DNA from: Skeletonema tropicum
Taxonomy: Eukaryota; Bacillariophyta; Thalassiosirophyceae; Thalassiosirales; Thalassiosiraceae
Assembly (NCBI GenBank): GCA_037178625.1
Contig: CM074146.1
Coordinates: 1,798,001 to 1,862,000, forward strand
Direction: 5' to 3'
Length of the DNA stretch: 64,000 bases
Shown here: piece by piece, positions 11,639 to 23,170 of the stretch
Position numbering within the stretch: position 1 is the first letter of the stretch
Layout: each line of letters starts with the position of its first letter
Program-made: the position numbers and the translations under genes
Notes under the pieces: generated by a model
The model's input: the letters and a program-made list of their open reading frames with translations, nothing else
Database searches by the model: none
Told to the model about the DNA's origin: nothing

Positions 11639-12160
11639 TAAAAGCTCATCATATTGATGGATGCAATAGCCTCTGGATCAGTATCCCCTCCCCTCAAGGT
11701 GCAATGCCTTTCCTCAAAGTGTTGTATAATAATTACTGACATAGTTACCACAACATGGCCATAATGTCACCTGAACCACACCACATGGAGATGAGACGCC
11801 GCTATATCTATCAACATCTGTATGTGATTCGAATGCTAAGATAATTGCAGAGTTTGAAGCCAGGCAGCAGAAATAATGAGCATCGACAGCGGGAACAACA
11901 CTTGGCATAATCCTAATGATAAAAATATACCTTCTCTCTCTAGAGAATGATACATTCGGCTCGCATCTTGTTGCTCGCATATTGCGATTGATTCTTATCA
12001 TTGTATCAGTATTGTCTTTACCACTGGCCACGTAAACACTTTACCTATGAAATGATTCATCAAAGCCCATCGCCTACTCATTCGCTTTCGCTTTCGTCCA
12101 CCTATGGTCTATGCATGGTACTCTCTGCCTCTCTCTCCAACCCAATGTCAATATCAAAAG
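11639..12160. other. Intergenic, with a MYND gene 3' remnant
   Basis: Apart from the remnant at about 11811-11874, nothing recognisable is present. A C-rich tract at 12060-12160 runs into the 3' end of the msrA gene. Confidence 0.5.
11811..11874 (+). pseudogene. 3' remnant of a MYND-family gene
   Basis: Codons for VCDSNAKIIAEFEARQQK followed by TAA match the last residues of the MYND family (CD..AAKIAEFEA). The following noncoding bases (GAGCATCGACAG) resemble those after the pseudogene at 22197. Only the tail of the gene survives, and the zinc finger is gone. Confidence 0.6.
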
Positions 12161-13147
12161 TCACAACAACTCGGCAATCAAATCACCACTCCTCAACTCC
12201 CTCACATCCCTCACAACCAACCGTTCCAAAATCATCCATGCCGCACCCACCAAAAACACCACATTACATACACTATCAAACCCCAATCCACTACCAGCCC
12301 ATAACTCAAAATTACCCACAGCCCCACCTCCCAAATCATCAAACGCACCACTCACACCAGCAATTAATAGAGCTCCAATAGCCGCACGTAATCGTTGTTT
12401 CTCCCAATACCGTTGATGATATTCTTCTGCTCTGTAAAATTTGGTGAGAGGTTCAATCTCGACAATTTCATAGGGCAGTTTGTCACGTGGGCGTTGGACT
12501 TTTGTTTGGATTGCATTGTTCCTCCATTCTGTCGCTTGTTGTTGTTCTTCACTACTACTACTATTATTCGATGAGTCGTCAACAAACACAATTGAGGCAT
12601 ACTGTCTCGACATCCCCGGCTTTTGAGCTTCCATAAACTCATCTAACAAATCCGTATAACCAATCACATCATCATCATAAACCACACGGACCGCCTCGAC
12701 ATAATCATTACCGAAACATACCGTATCGTAGGACGGTGGTGGTTTGGTGGATGGGGCACCGGTGTACCCGACAGTTGTGGCGAGGATGCCTGGATTTTTT
12801 AGGAGGGATTCGGCTGGTTCCCAGAAGCACCTTAGGATAATTATTAAGCGTGGTTAGCGGTGAGTGTGAGTGCCTCACAATAACACGACGACGTGAAGAA
12901 CACAACAAATCGATTGATAACAGTTGATGACGTACCCCATGCCAAAAGTGGCTTCTTTCAATGCATGCAACGATGACAGATTCCCCTTTTTCCTCGGAGC
13001 TAAAACGTCGTCGAGTCGAGCAGCTGCGCCAGTCGATCTTGAATTGGCGACCAACGATGATGAGGGCGGAGTGAATGCCGTGATTATTGGCGCTGCGGTG
13101 GATAGGATTAGTAGGAGGAAGGTGGTCATGGTGGCAGTGGCAATCAT
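12161..13147 (-). CDS. msrA: Peptide methionine sulfoxide reductase A, plastid type, two exons
   Basis: The protein reduces methionine S-sulfoxide in oxidised proteins. Exon 1 is 13147-12936 and exon 2 is 12830-12161, with an intron of GT at 12935 and AG at 12831. Splicing joins ATG GG to G TGC TTC TGG and so rebuilds the catalytic motif GMGCFWEP (Cys72). Further family motifs follow: TTVGYTGA, then YDTVCFGNDYVEAVRVVYD. The first ATG in frame is 13147; the frame upstream lacks an ATG. The N-terminus is a hydrophobic signal (TTFLLLILSTAAPIITAF) followed by TPP, an AF-type signal/transit junction typical of diatom plastid import. Total length is 293 aa. The C-terminus beyond about residue 220 is an extension with one or two hydrophobic segments (VVFLVGAAWMILERL), not found in ordinary MsrA, suggesting membrane attachment. 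Confidence 0.9.
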
Positions 13148-14098
13148 GGTTACTGATACAGATACAAAAACAACAAGCTTTGTTGTGTGTTGTAGTTTCG
13201 GTCGGAGGGTGAAGATGACGTCATCGGTCACCGCATTTCTTCAAAATACCGTTATTTACCGTTAAATTGTTCACTGAGTCGAAGAATATAGAAAGAGGAG
13301 GTGGATGGAGCTGACCTTGCGGCTTGCTTGAATGATACCCAAAGAAGCAAAGTCATTCCTCTCTACTTGCATACTTAGGAAGTCTCTAGAGAGAGAAAGG
13401 ATTCTATCAGCGTCTTCTGTAAGAGTGAACAAATATGTAACTGTGAGACGAAGAAAGAAGAAGAGGAGCATAATCGGATAATCGTGACAGGTAGGGATAG
13501 GCTGGACGCTGGACATGTGAATGTGAAACATACCGAGTGCAACCAGCGGCGAGGTAAAATTATTAGCACACAATACAATGGATATACATATGGTTTTGGT
13601 GCAAAAATGCTACTTGTTCTGGAACCCTTGAAGCGACGTGCAGAAGATGATGATCCAGATAATGATAGAACACATGCAGTAGATTCGTCATTAGCAAAAG
13701 TAAACTTGAATTTTGAAGATGGCATAATAAACTTGTAATGTGTCGTCTCGTCGAATGTTTGGGAAGCGAGACTTACACATTTTAGTGCAAGGGGGATGAT
13801 ACTGAAGTCTGGATAGAATCCTGAGCGTTGAAAGTTGTACGAAAATTGCTTCTCCTCTACCTCTAGAGAGAGAGAGAGAGGATGATAATCAAATCAAAAT
13901 TCAAATAGCATCGAGCCTACTACCAAATATCACTTGATCTCCAACATGACATGCCTAATTCTTTTCGAACAAGAGATACTACGCAAATCCTACCATTCTG
14001 AGGAGATGCTTTCAACCAACACGTCATGGTAGCTTCGGCAAATGACCAACAAATAGATGAACGAATAGCTACCCTTCATTCACTTCAGTTGAAATCTA
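13148..14098. other. Intergenic between msrA and the ATPase gene
   Basis: It contains the msrA promoter and an unassigned plus-strand frame at 13484-13738 (84 codons) with no recognised domain. A short GAGAGA tract lies at 13864-13880. No RNA gene is seen. Confidence 0.5.
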
Positions 14099-17000
14099 TT
14101 ATAATACGATAGGTAGTTGAGCTAGATCAGACTGATCATCAGCATCGATTGCCGAGCTTGAACCCAACCGATCGTTAATGATTCTGCCAAAGAACTTGAA
14201 GAAACTAGTACACTTCCCAATTGCACCCTGTGAAGAGGTCGACACAGATTTGAGACAAAATCAACAATTGATAGACAGATAGAAAGATAGAAATCAAAGT
14301 GAGTGTGAATTACTCACCCATTCTTGATACCTTTCATGTGCAAGCAAACAGTAATCAGCTGCAATGTTGACCTCCCCTCTATCCAAGTAGAAATAAGCTG
14401 CCAACTCACAGGCCAAGGCTTCTTCGTGTACAAACTAAGTAAATAATACAATACATACAACATAACCCAGAAAACAAGTGAGTATACGGCACCATGGTGT
14501 GAGCCATTCTGAAAGCAAACGCATTCTTTTCATCTTAATCTTACCTTGTGAGCTTTGGCTGATGACACGGCCTTCTGATAGTACATTTTAGCATCATCAA
14601 AGTTGCTGCTAGAAAATGCTTCCTCTGCCTCCAACAAGTACCATTTATTCTCAAATGTCCACTGGGACGTTTCTGCCCATTTCCTCAATGCTAGTTTGGA
14701 TTTGTTGCCTCTTTCATGCCATTGGTCTCCATCTTTCGAGTTTCTAGCCACCCAGAATGAAATGAGACCAACATAGAATGCATGAAAAGATTGTGAGACT
14801 ATCAAATTGGCACATGCGCTGCTAGTGACGCAACCCAAGAACTTCTCTGCGTAGCCTTTGGTATCATCGTATAATCGAAACATGAAGCTGATGTATGACT
14901 TCTGAAAGAAATATGTTGTTCTGATGAGATGGTTTGTTGCGAGAATGCTCTCTTCCTCGGCCGAACTGTGCTTTGGTTCTTCATCTATTCCAATCAACTT
15001 GAGTACCGAATGCTGAATGAGTTGTATTTCTCTCAAGAATATCACCATATTTTTTTCCCTTATGAAGTGAATTACATCGTCACCCTTTTCTCTTGTTGTT
15101 TGTAACTTCAAACCAGCGTAGAAATTGCATGTATAACGTGCGTACAAATTGAGAGCTGCTTGGACGATATCACAAGATGCCATTGCAGCAGCGTACCCCT
15201 CATCATGATATTCCAGTGTAGCTTGAAGCGGCTCAATGAATGAGACGACATGGTTTCGTAAACACATGATCTCACCAGCATTTTCTCTTGATTCTAATTT
15301 GTCCAGTAACGAACAAGCCAGTTTCACGTAGTTGTATACTCCACTGATATCTCCAAGTTTTGCTGCATACGAGCCAAAGTGTGCAAAACCTAATGCAGAC
15401 ACAGGATTCATGCCATGATCTACAGACAGTTGAATAATTTGTTGCGCCACATACGGCGCTGATTCAGGCTTAGTTTGAGCCATTTCTATCATCAATTTGC
15501 TTAGGAATTTCATTGCAATAGTCATTGTTGAGTTAGTCATTCTTCTGGTATTCAATAATTCATCATGAGTACAAGCTGAAATCAGATCTTTCGTGTCTTT
15601 CACGCAAGCTTCTACACTCGATCCACACTCTCGCAAATCAATACCCAGCTTCAACAAAATATCAAGCCCCCTTTCAACTGATACTGGCAGCCTTGATGAA
15701 TATGCCAGAGAACATGTGATGAAATATTTAACGTTGAGTGTGTCCTCAAATGACTGAGCATTTTCCATAACTTGTTGAGATAGAAGTTTCAAGCTGGTGA
15801 TGTCGCCTTTTGCGAGGGCACAGTTTGCAGCCAAGTTAAACAACTCTAAGCTCAACGTGTAGTGCTCCTCCCAGTGCTTCTTCCGCAGAAACGTTATCCC
15901 ATTATCAAAGTACGAGTAAGCTGCTTCAAAATCGGACATTTCCACTGCCATCTTCCCAGCCCTGAGATTGAGACTTGCAACAATTGCATATTGCCTTACA
16001 TCTTCAACAGCTTCAGGACCAGCTAAATTGAGTTGGCTTACAGCAGTAAATAGAAAGCCGTCCTCGTCATCGTGCAAAGGGGCTAAAGCCATACCATGGC
16101 TGAAATGAAAGCTACACCGATCCAGATAGTTCAACATGTTGTAAGAAGCCTCTTGGATGCGGTCGTGACTGAAACGATAATTATCGTCTATCTTGTCGAG
16201 TAAGCCTTCCGCGACAGCTGTCTCTATGCCGTCACGTAAGTTCTTGTCGAGAACTCTCTCAAGTCTCTCTACGAAGGCACTGTTTACCGATGATCCAAAA
16301 CAAGACAAAGTGCTCAGTGTTGATTTCACATCATTGGGCAACGCTGCAATCGAATGCGATAGGAACTCGGCCACATCGTCGGACAGCTTCTGGCATAAGA
16401 TCTTCTCTTCGTCCCACTCCCATCGTCGTCGTCGCAAGCTTGGACGTAGTAGGCCATCCTTGCTCAGCGAGATCAGCAATCGAGTGACGAAAAGTGGATT
16501 CCCCTTCGTCTTGTGGTATACTATACTCGATAAAGTCCGCGTCAGACGCGGCGATAGGTGCAACGTCTCTGAGACCATCGTTCCCAACGTCTCCTCGTCA
16601 ATAGAATCAAGTTTGACGTGTGTTGATGGAATCACGTCATCGTTTACTCCGCCATTGACCTCTCCTTTACGATAACATCCTAAGAAGAAAAAATGTACAT
16701 TCTGATTCTGCGAGTTGAGGCCACCGCCAATTAAGAGTTGGTTCACAGCTGCGATAGATGCTGAATCTGCCCACTGCAAGTCATCGAGGAATAAAGTTAC
16801 AGGAGCAGCGAATGAATTGGATATCACTTGCACAAATTGACATAACAGCATTTGAAGTCGCTTCTGGGCGTTGACGTTGTCTTCATCCTGATTACAGCCA
16901 ATTCCTTCCAACCCTAGAAGGATTGCCAACGTGGGTATAAGCTTGGTCAAGTAATATGCATCCCTTCCAAGTTTGCGACGCACTTGATGGACCAGTTTCT

Positions 17001-18279
17001 GCTTCGCTGAAGTAAGGGCAAGGGTACGATCGCGTACCAGATAATCGCAAAAGTGGTTGAAAGCCAAAGCCAATGCACTGAATGGTTTGCCCTGTTGCAG
17101 TTGATCAAACTTTCCATTCAAAAATATCCCTCTGTTTGAAATCACATACTTCCCGACTTCACCCGCTAAAAATGACTTTCCTGTTCCTGATTTGCCGGAT
17201 ATTACTACCGACTCGCTTTCACCAACCGCTGACCGCCGGTAGGCATCGATAATAGTGGATAGCTCGGCTTTTCTACCGTAGACAGTGCCATCAAATTTCA
17301 ATCCAGTCGTTGATAAACTGCCCATATCCTGATCGTAGAGATAGATCGAAGGTTTCTCAAGCATCAGCTGCAAGTCATCCCTCACATCTGACATAGATCG
17401 ATACACATCCTCTCCACCGTGTCTGTCATCTGCTACATCCAACATATTGGAAATCAAATCACACAGAGATATTGGAACTCCTTTATCTTTCAGTGCCTCC
17501 ACCGACATTGCATATATAATGTTCGTATTACTTGCCGATTCCTTCTTTCTTGGATTTTGACCCTGATGAGACCCCTCAATGTCATTATCTCCCCAAATAT
17601 CATTGTAGTCATCTTTAAGATCATCCACTGCGAGAAGATCACCGTTATTAAGATCATCACTTCCGGGAAGATCACTAACATTAAGATCAACACCACCGAA
17701 GGCTTCTAGATCAATGGTTCCGTCACCTTGATCAAAGGGGAGTGGATCCGAGCCCTCTAACAATTTCAATTCATTCGTCGCCCCAGTTTGAATTTGAGAC
17801 CCGTCAGGCTGTTCCCCCCTTGAGAATAGTTCATAAAAGACAAGCCCGAGTGAATATATTATTCCATTATCCCTTGCTTGTTTCGAATCATTATTAACCG
17901 TCGTAGTGGAAAATGAAGACGGTAATACTTCTGCTCGAATGTTATCGCTGGCGTCACCACTTGCCCTGACTACAATTCTACCAATCCAATCTTGCGTGCC
18001 CGGCGTAGGCATAAGCGATTGACCACCATCTTCTTCGGCTTTACAAATCTGATCCGCAAGTGAGGCGGCAATCTGTAGAGCTGGAAGTATGTAATCATCG
18101 GGATTTTCCCCACCTGAAGGCTGCTGTGTACCAAAAACTTTCGTCTTGAAGGAAATCCACTCTGAGAGTGGTATTGGTATGCCCAGGTCAAAAGCACTTC
18201 CCTTTCTATTACTTTCATTAGACATCGGATCGGGACGACACAAAACAATAAGTACCTCAGTGCGTGCAGGTTCAGGCAT
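14099..18279 (-). CDS. Large predicted ATPase (AAA_16 type) with kinase-like remnant and helical repeat tail, three exons
   Basis: Exons are 18279-14545, 14434-14318 and 14227-14099. The introns start GTAAG and GTGAG and end AG, both in phase 0, giving about 1326 aa. Near the N-terminus (residues 138-153) IIYSLGLVFYELFSRG resembles protein-kinase subdomain IX, but the kinase catalytic motifs are missing, so this is a pseudokinase-like remnant. The P-loop GKSGTGKS lies at about 358-366, Walker B VTLFLDDLQWAD at about 493-504, and FSHDRIQEASY at about 700, as in the STAND-like predicted ATPases often fused to sensor kinases in bacteria. A long alpha-helical, TPR-like region follows. Exons 2 and 3 supply the conserved tail (HEEALACELAAYFYLDRG, then AHERYQEWGAIGK). 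Translation may instead start at residue 19 (MSNESNRKG). The role is probably signalling; the ligand is unknown. Confidence 0.88.
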
Positions 18280-18298
18280 TCCCTCGGCGCATACTCGA

Positions 18299-19612
18299 TT
18301 AGCTAGAGTACTTATGCATCAGTACAATTGTTAACTGATATGAATGATCTGTAAATACTGCATGCACTTTTTTGGAGTCATTTTGCTTTTTTGTGACTGT
18401 CCTGAGTCCTGAGGGTACCATATGGTACCGAATCGGTACTAAATTGAAGATGCCTTCCGAAAAGACAAGCTGCCTTGTATTTTGTACTTGCGGATTTTCT
18501 CCCTCGCTCTCTTGTTGCCTCAAGACAGCCGAAGGCGCCTTGTTGCGGTAGGAGCGGCAGTCCGCGTCGGTGATGCGAGTGTCAAAGACAGTTCGTCGCT
18601 GTCTCTTCCAGAAGTAGAAGTGGGAGTGGGAGTGGGAGTCCATCACATCTCCACGCTCTTCCGTTGTTGTCACTGGGGTCGACCCATCAGTTGCGTTGTG
18701 TTGTTGCGTGGTATTTTCAGCCTCTGCAGCAGTGCGTTAAGTACTAGTGTAGATAAAGGGTTCGTACTCAACATCACCGGGAGTAAAGGCTTGCTTGCAC
18801 AAGGAGCCAAATTCTCTCGTAACATCACTGTGGCGGCAATCGACGAGACCGCCCACCTTGCATTGGCATTGGAGAGCATGTTCCACCGTCATTTTTGCAC
18901 AACATCCATCGCATATGTCTGACATATCCAACGGCTTCAGGTTGTACCGGAGACGTAAGTTGTCTCGAAACTCTTCAGCCGATAGGATCGTGCCATTGAG
19001 GCGGTTTGGGACAGCCGTCAGCCAACATCCAGTCTCACAGATCCGTTCCAACCTCCTCTTATCACCTGGTTTCTCTCTCCCCCACTGGGTGAGATGGCAC
19101 TCAGCATCAAGCTTCTTCGCTTCCTGCGATCCAATTTTAGCCATCATAGCTGAGTACTGGTGGGTTTTCGGGCAGAGTTCCCGACGATTGACCAGCGTTT
19201 CAACCAGGTGTTCCACCGCTTGTCGCGACGTTTTGAAGCAATCCTCAGATTGTTCCACAGGGAACCGGATTGCTAAGCCTGCATGTTTCACACTAAGGGA
19301 AAGCAGGTGTCGCCACTCTCCAGATAATTCCGATGGGGAGATGCCAAAGAGAGGTGGGATAAATTTCTCTCTAATGGCAACCTCAATCGGAGCAAGAAGG
19401 GGCCCCACGTTTAGCACAATGCGCGATAAGTATGTCCATTCATTCTGAAGAGACAGTGTACAAAACCTGCATAGGCTGCCTGGGGTTGTGTGTAGGCACA
19501 TTTGCCAAGGACTTACGCGCAATATACCCACTGTTCCACTTTTTCTTGACCCACTCCTCCTTCTCAGCTGCATCACCATACACTCCACCAAGGTATCGGT
19601 GGTGGCGTCCAT
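18299..19612 (-). pseudogene. Decayed non-LTR-type retroelement: reverse transcriptase C-terminal and PD-(D/E)XK-like regions
   Basis: The frame 19612-18737 matches the region after the reverse transcriptase palm in a broad family of eukaryotic retroelements. It has LQNEWTYLSRIV-N-VGPLLAPIE with IPPLFG, then ICETGCWLTAVPNRLNGT, LSAEEFRDNLRLRY, and a zinc-like CDGC...EHALQC. After a stop and frame changes near 18670-18740, the frame 18673-18299 continues with ERGDV, an FWKRQRRTVFDTRITD segment and SYRN...VLRQQESE. This corresponds to the terminal endonuclease-like part of such elements (usually RGD..FW...FDVRVTD..SY). The palm (YXDD) is absent, so the element is 5'-truncated and dead. It ends about 20 bp upstream of the ATPase start. 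Confidence 0.75.
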
Positions 19613-19788
19613 AATTCAGTTCCGAGATGCCAGCCGCTTACGTAGACCGAGAAAATCTCCGGCCGCGCTTCTTTTTGCCATCATTTTTTTTTCAGTTTTT
19701 GACGTGCACCATGCACCACACTACAGGTCTCGGCTAACTCTGCTCAGCACCAGGGAGGATCGTTTGGGATGATGGGAGGGGGCGAAAC

Positions 19789-20450
19789 AAGTGATTTTGT
19801 GTAGGTGGTATCTATGATTATGTACTTTAGTGTATGTAGGGTGTTGAGACTTCGAGTTAACCTCTAAGATCTCGACCGTCAAAACGGGTCCTCTGAGACG
19901 ACAAAAAAATAACACGGTAATCACGCCGCTGCCGAAATAGACCAACTTAATCATCGACCTACCGGCCGATCGATGGCTGAAAGTTACTATGGATTACTAT
20001 GATCATGTTATCGTGCTTGGATGCAGAAGAAACGGCCATTAAGGTGTTCAATAACCCCTGTTCGGCGGCCGGCGAGCGCCGAACATCGCCGTTATAAATC
20101 GTCGCCATTCTGCCTCTCCTCGGTGGATTTGGCAGCTGCGAGGGCTTCAACACTTACATAGTAATCCATAGTAACGATCAGCCACCGATCGGTCGATAAG
20201 TCGGCGATTAACTTGGTCTATTTCGGCAGCGGCAATGTTCATCATGGTTGTCGGTTATTTGCCTGGAGCGGCGGGTGGCGGGTGGTCTCCTGTCATCGCG
20301 TGGAAAGCTAGTGAAAGTTTCGACACGGGGCATTATTTTTGTTCAAGTCAGAGGACCCGTTTTGACGGTCGAGAAGTTAGAGCTTTAACAGAAAACATTC
20401 CCCTACATACCCTAAAGTACCATAATCGTACATATTAGTACCACAAAACA
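19789..20450. mobile_element. Long imperfect inverted-repeat element (MITE-like)
   Basis: The left arm from about 19795 (TTTTGTGTAGGTGGTA, then TGATTATGTACTTTAG) and the right arm ending about 20445 are reverse complements with indels. The strongest matches are CTCGACCGTCAAAACGGGTC (left about 19871-19893, right about 20349-20371) and the inner GCCGAAATAGACCAA segment (left near 19931, right near 20217). The centre carries GGCGGCCGGCGAGCGCCG. The outer ends are poorly matched and no target duplication was found. The inner segment is homologous to that of the neighbouring element at 20484-21246. Confidence 0.6.
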
Positions 20451-20475
20451 CCATCAAATGCACTCATTTGACATC

Positions 20476-20483
20476 CCTTGTTC
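20476..20483 (+). repeat. Left 8-bp target-site duplication CCTTGTTC
   Basis: Exact match to 21247-21254, directly outside the TIR of the 763-bp element. Confidence 0.85.
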
Positions 20484-21246
20484 CAAGGGTAAATAAATAG
20501 GGTATGACTCAAATTTTGGCGGGAAATCTCCACCGCGACGTTTACGCGTAAAAAAATCAAAGAGGATTTACCGTCTCGTGGTCAAACTCAGATGCGAAAG
20601 TCAGTGCCGGTCAACAGGATGATCACCACGCCGCTGATCGAGGCAGGCAACCATGGTCTACGTTGCCGCTGTTGAAATAGACCAAGTTAACAGCCGACCT
20701 ATGGGCCGATCGGTGGCTGATCGTTACTATGGATTTTATGTATGTACTGAAGCTCTGGCCGCAGCCAAATACCTCAAGGGAAGGCAGCATGGAGGCAATA
20801 TTAGACGGTGACGTCCGGCGAGCGCCGGCCACCAAACAGTGCTTATTAAACGTCCCAATGAGCGTTTCTGCTGGATCCAAGCACGATAACATGAACATAA
20901 TAATCCATAGTAACGATCAGCCATCAATCGTCCCATATTACGAGTAATAACTTGGTCTATTTCAGCAGCGGCAGTTTGGACCATGGTTGCCGGTTGCCGT
21001 TGCCTTGGGCGGTGAATGATCAGTTCGAGCTTTCAATGACGGGAAACGACGAGTCAAGCGAGACTCAACCATAGGGAACCAAAAGTCGTAACGTCACTTT
21101 TACTTAGGAGTGTACCTGAACATTTGTGAACAGTACTAGGTACGACGTAGGAATATGTAAAAATGGCCCTTGTGACAAAGTTGAGTTTGACCACGAGACG
21201 GTAAGCGTCACACTCTTTTGTGACATACCCTATTTATTTACCCTTG
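20484..21246. mobile_element. hAT-type MITE with perfect 8-bp target-site duplication
   Basis: The terminal 23 bp are perfect inverted repeats beginning CAAGGGTAAATAAATAGG. They are flanked by the exact direct repeat CCTTGTTC at 20476-20483 and 21247-21254. An 8-bp duplication and a TIR start fitting the hAT pattern YARNG support that superfamily. Internal inverted arms (GACCACGAGACGGTAA near 20570 and 21190, and the GAAATAGACCAAGTTA segment) make it a near-palindrome. There is no coding capacity. Confidence 0.88.
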
Positions 21247-21254
21247 CCTTGTTC
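21247..21254 (+). repeat. Right 8-bp target-site duplication CCTTGTTC
   Basis: Exact match to 20476-20483, directly outside the right TIR. Confidence 0.85.
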
Positions 21255-21358
21255 ACTACAATCAACTTCTATTATTCCAACCAACCGTCGAATGTTTCTG
21301 TTGAAGCGAGACCTGTAGTGTGATGTGCACCGACCATGACCGAAGATCATTGTGTAGC

Positions 21359-22197
21359 ATGGGAAGGAAGCGTAGGCAGCGTAGGCAAGGCAAAGCGAGG
21401 AGGGCGGCGAAAGCAAGGCAGAAGAGAGGGGGGATAATCAAGAACCGCTGGAAGATCAACTCATAACAGCTCATAAATTGCAGTCCCATAAAGGAAATCT
21501 TTCGCCGACAACGACAATAGGACGTGACACCACAAGGCAATGCTTGCATGGCTATGAATTCGTTGACAACGAATCAATAATTGATGATTTCACTGATGCA
21601 TTCAGAGTGGCATGCAGAGCAGCATTTAATGGAGCTATTTATAGAGGCGAAATTGTGAGTAGTCTATTTGAGGCTAAAAATGCCACCATGGATGAATTTG
21701 CCGAGGTGTGGAACGATTCTACCAAGCTGAAATCAGCGATATCATTCTTTTTGTGCGCAGGAACGGATTTTATTCTGAAAGGTAAATATCATTATGCACG
21801 TGGGGCTGCTGCTTTTGCTAGGTATTTCGAGCAATACATTGCAGTTGTGTTGAAGCAAAAGCATCCTCTATTCAATTACCCAAAACTACAAGAACGTCAT
21901 GGTGCAGATTTACATACGCTTGTAAAATTCTTCAGAAAACGCATTACCTGCTCCTGCTTGGATGAGAAATATGAAGAAGTGAAGAACATCTCAAAGATGG
22001 GTATTTGCTACAACCTGCAATGCTAATTCCCAGACGGGCAGGTGGAACGCAGCAAAACAATGTACTGCAGTCGATGTCGATGTGTTGTAACCTACTGCTC
22101 TCGTGGTTGTCAGGAAACTGATTGGAAAAAGCACAAGCCTAATTGCGACTTGAATCTTGAGATAATTGCAAAGTTTGAAGCCACGCGGACGAAATAA
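21359..22197 (+). pseudogene. MYND zinc-finger family pseudogene, the only long plus-strand copy
   Basis: It begins ATGGGAAGGAAGCG with the family's basic start (MGRKR...QGKARRAAKA) but is out of frame by about 21460. A second frame (21478-22026) covers the central domain (ATMDEFAEVWND, ARYFEQYIAV, HTLVKFF, CSCLDEKYEEVK). A TAA at 22024-22026 replaces the Lys codon that follows the first Cys pair in relatives. The zinc finger is still readable after it (ERSKTMYCSRCR to FEATRTK, stop near 22197), but a 3-nt TGT duplication adds a residue (RCVVTYC), altering the Cys spacing. The gene is dead by three separate lesions. Confidence 0.85.
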
Positions 22198-23170
22198 TAA
22201 GCATCAAGGTGAACGACACCTGACGTAATCGTTACCTAATCGCTGAGTTTGGAGACAAAGAAACCATATTCTCCACAATATCAATATCATAAACAATTGA
22301 GATAACACTTCTCCACTCAATAGACTTTCATGTAATACAGATAAAAGTATTTGATGAATTGACACATGAATACAGCAAACTCTTCCAATGCTCGGACTCG
22401 TGCACTTCACATCCTATTCCTTTGATCGCAATGATTGACTGAGCTAAGATGTAGTTACTTTCCAAGTATAAAAGAAGGTAACCATTAGCGGAGCCCAGCA
22501 AGATGCAATACATTACAGCTATTCATTCTAAATATCATTATTTATAACTCATGTGACTAACAATAACAAGAAACGTTCAGAAGCAGAAGTGAATTCCATC
22601 ACAGACATTCACAACACACGTCTTTACTCAATCGTTTCTGCCACAAAATCAAGCTCTACACTCACTCTCTCCACAGACTACCCTGTCTATCTATCAACTA
22701 CACCGCCTCGCCACAATAATCACAACACGAACAAACAACCGGGCCACTCTCAAACTCAAAACACTTCTATTTCGTAGGTGGCGATGCTGGATGCCTGTCG
22801 TGAGATATCTGTGCATCTGATATTTTTCATATTGAGCGCGAGAGAACCCAATCCAGGAATGGGCTTACTACAATATGTAATAGCTATTACTTTTGATGTG
22901 TGAGCACGGGAACCGAGTTAGTTTCCTCTCGATCGAGACGGCAAGAGATCGGCTTCTCATCAGAGATAGGAACGGCCAAACAGTTTCAGGTATTAATTCC
23001 TACGTACGTATTTTTTGAAATTACAGTTAAAAGTGCCAGAAAAAGTTCGACAACTTACCGTGGTTGGATGAGAGGTAGTGTCAACCTGCCAACGTTTTGG
23101 GGGCAGAGATTTGAAGCACTGCTCTGCCATTGCTGTGCGACTCCTTTTCATCAAAATAAACATTGTAACC
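22198..23170. other. Intergenic upstream of the 447-aa protein gene
   Basis: Only unsupported short frames are present. The region contains the plus-strand promoter for the gene at 23171. No repeat or RNA gene is recognised. Confidence 0.5.

Noticed and set aside
13148..13231. msrA N-terminus starting at 13231
   Set aside because: That codon is GTG. The first ATG in frame is 13147 and directly opens the signal sequence.
18737..19448. Plus-strand frame of 217 codons at 18795-19448
   Set aside because: It lies antisense to a well-supported retroelement frame with recognisable motifs. The plus frame has none.
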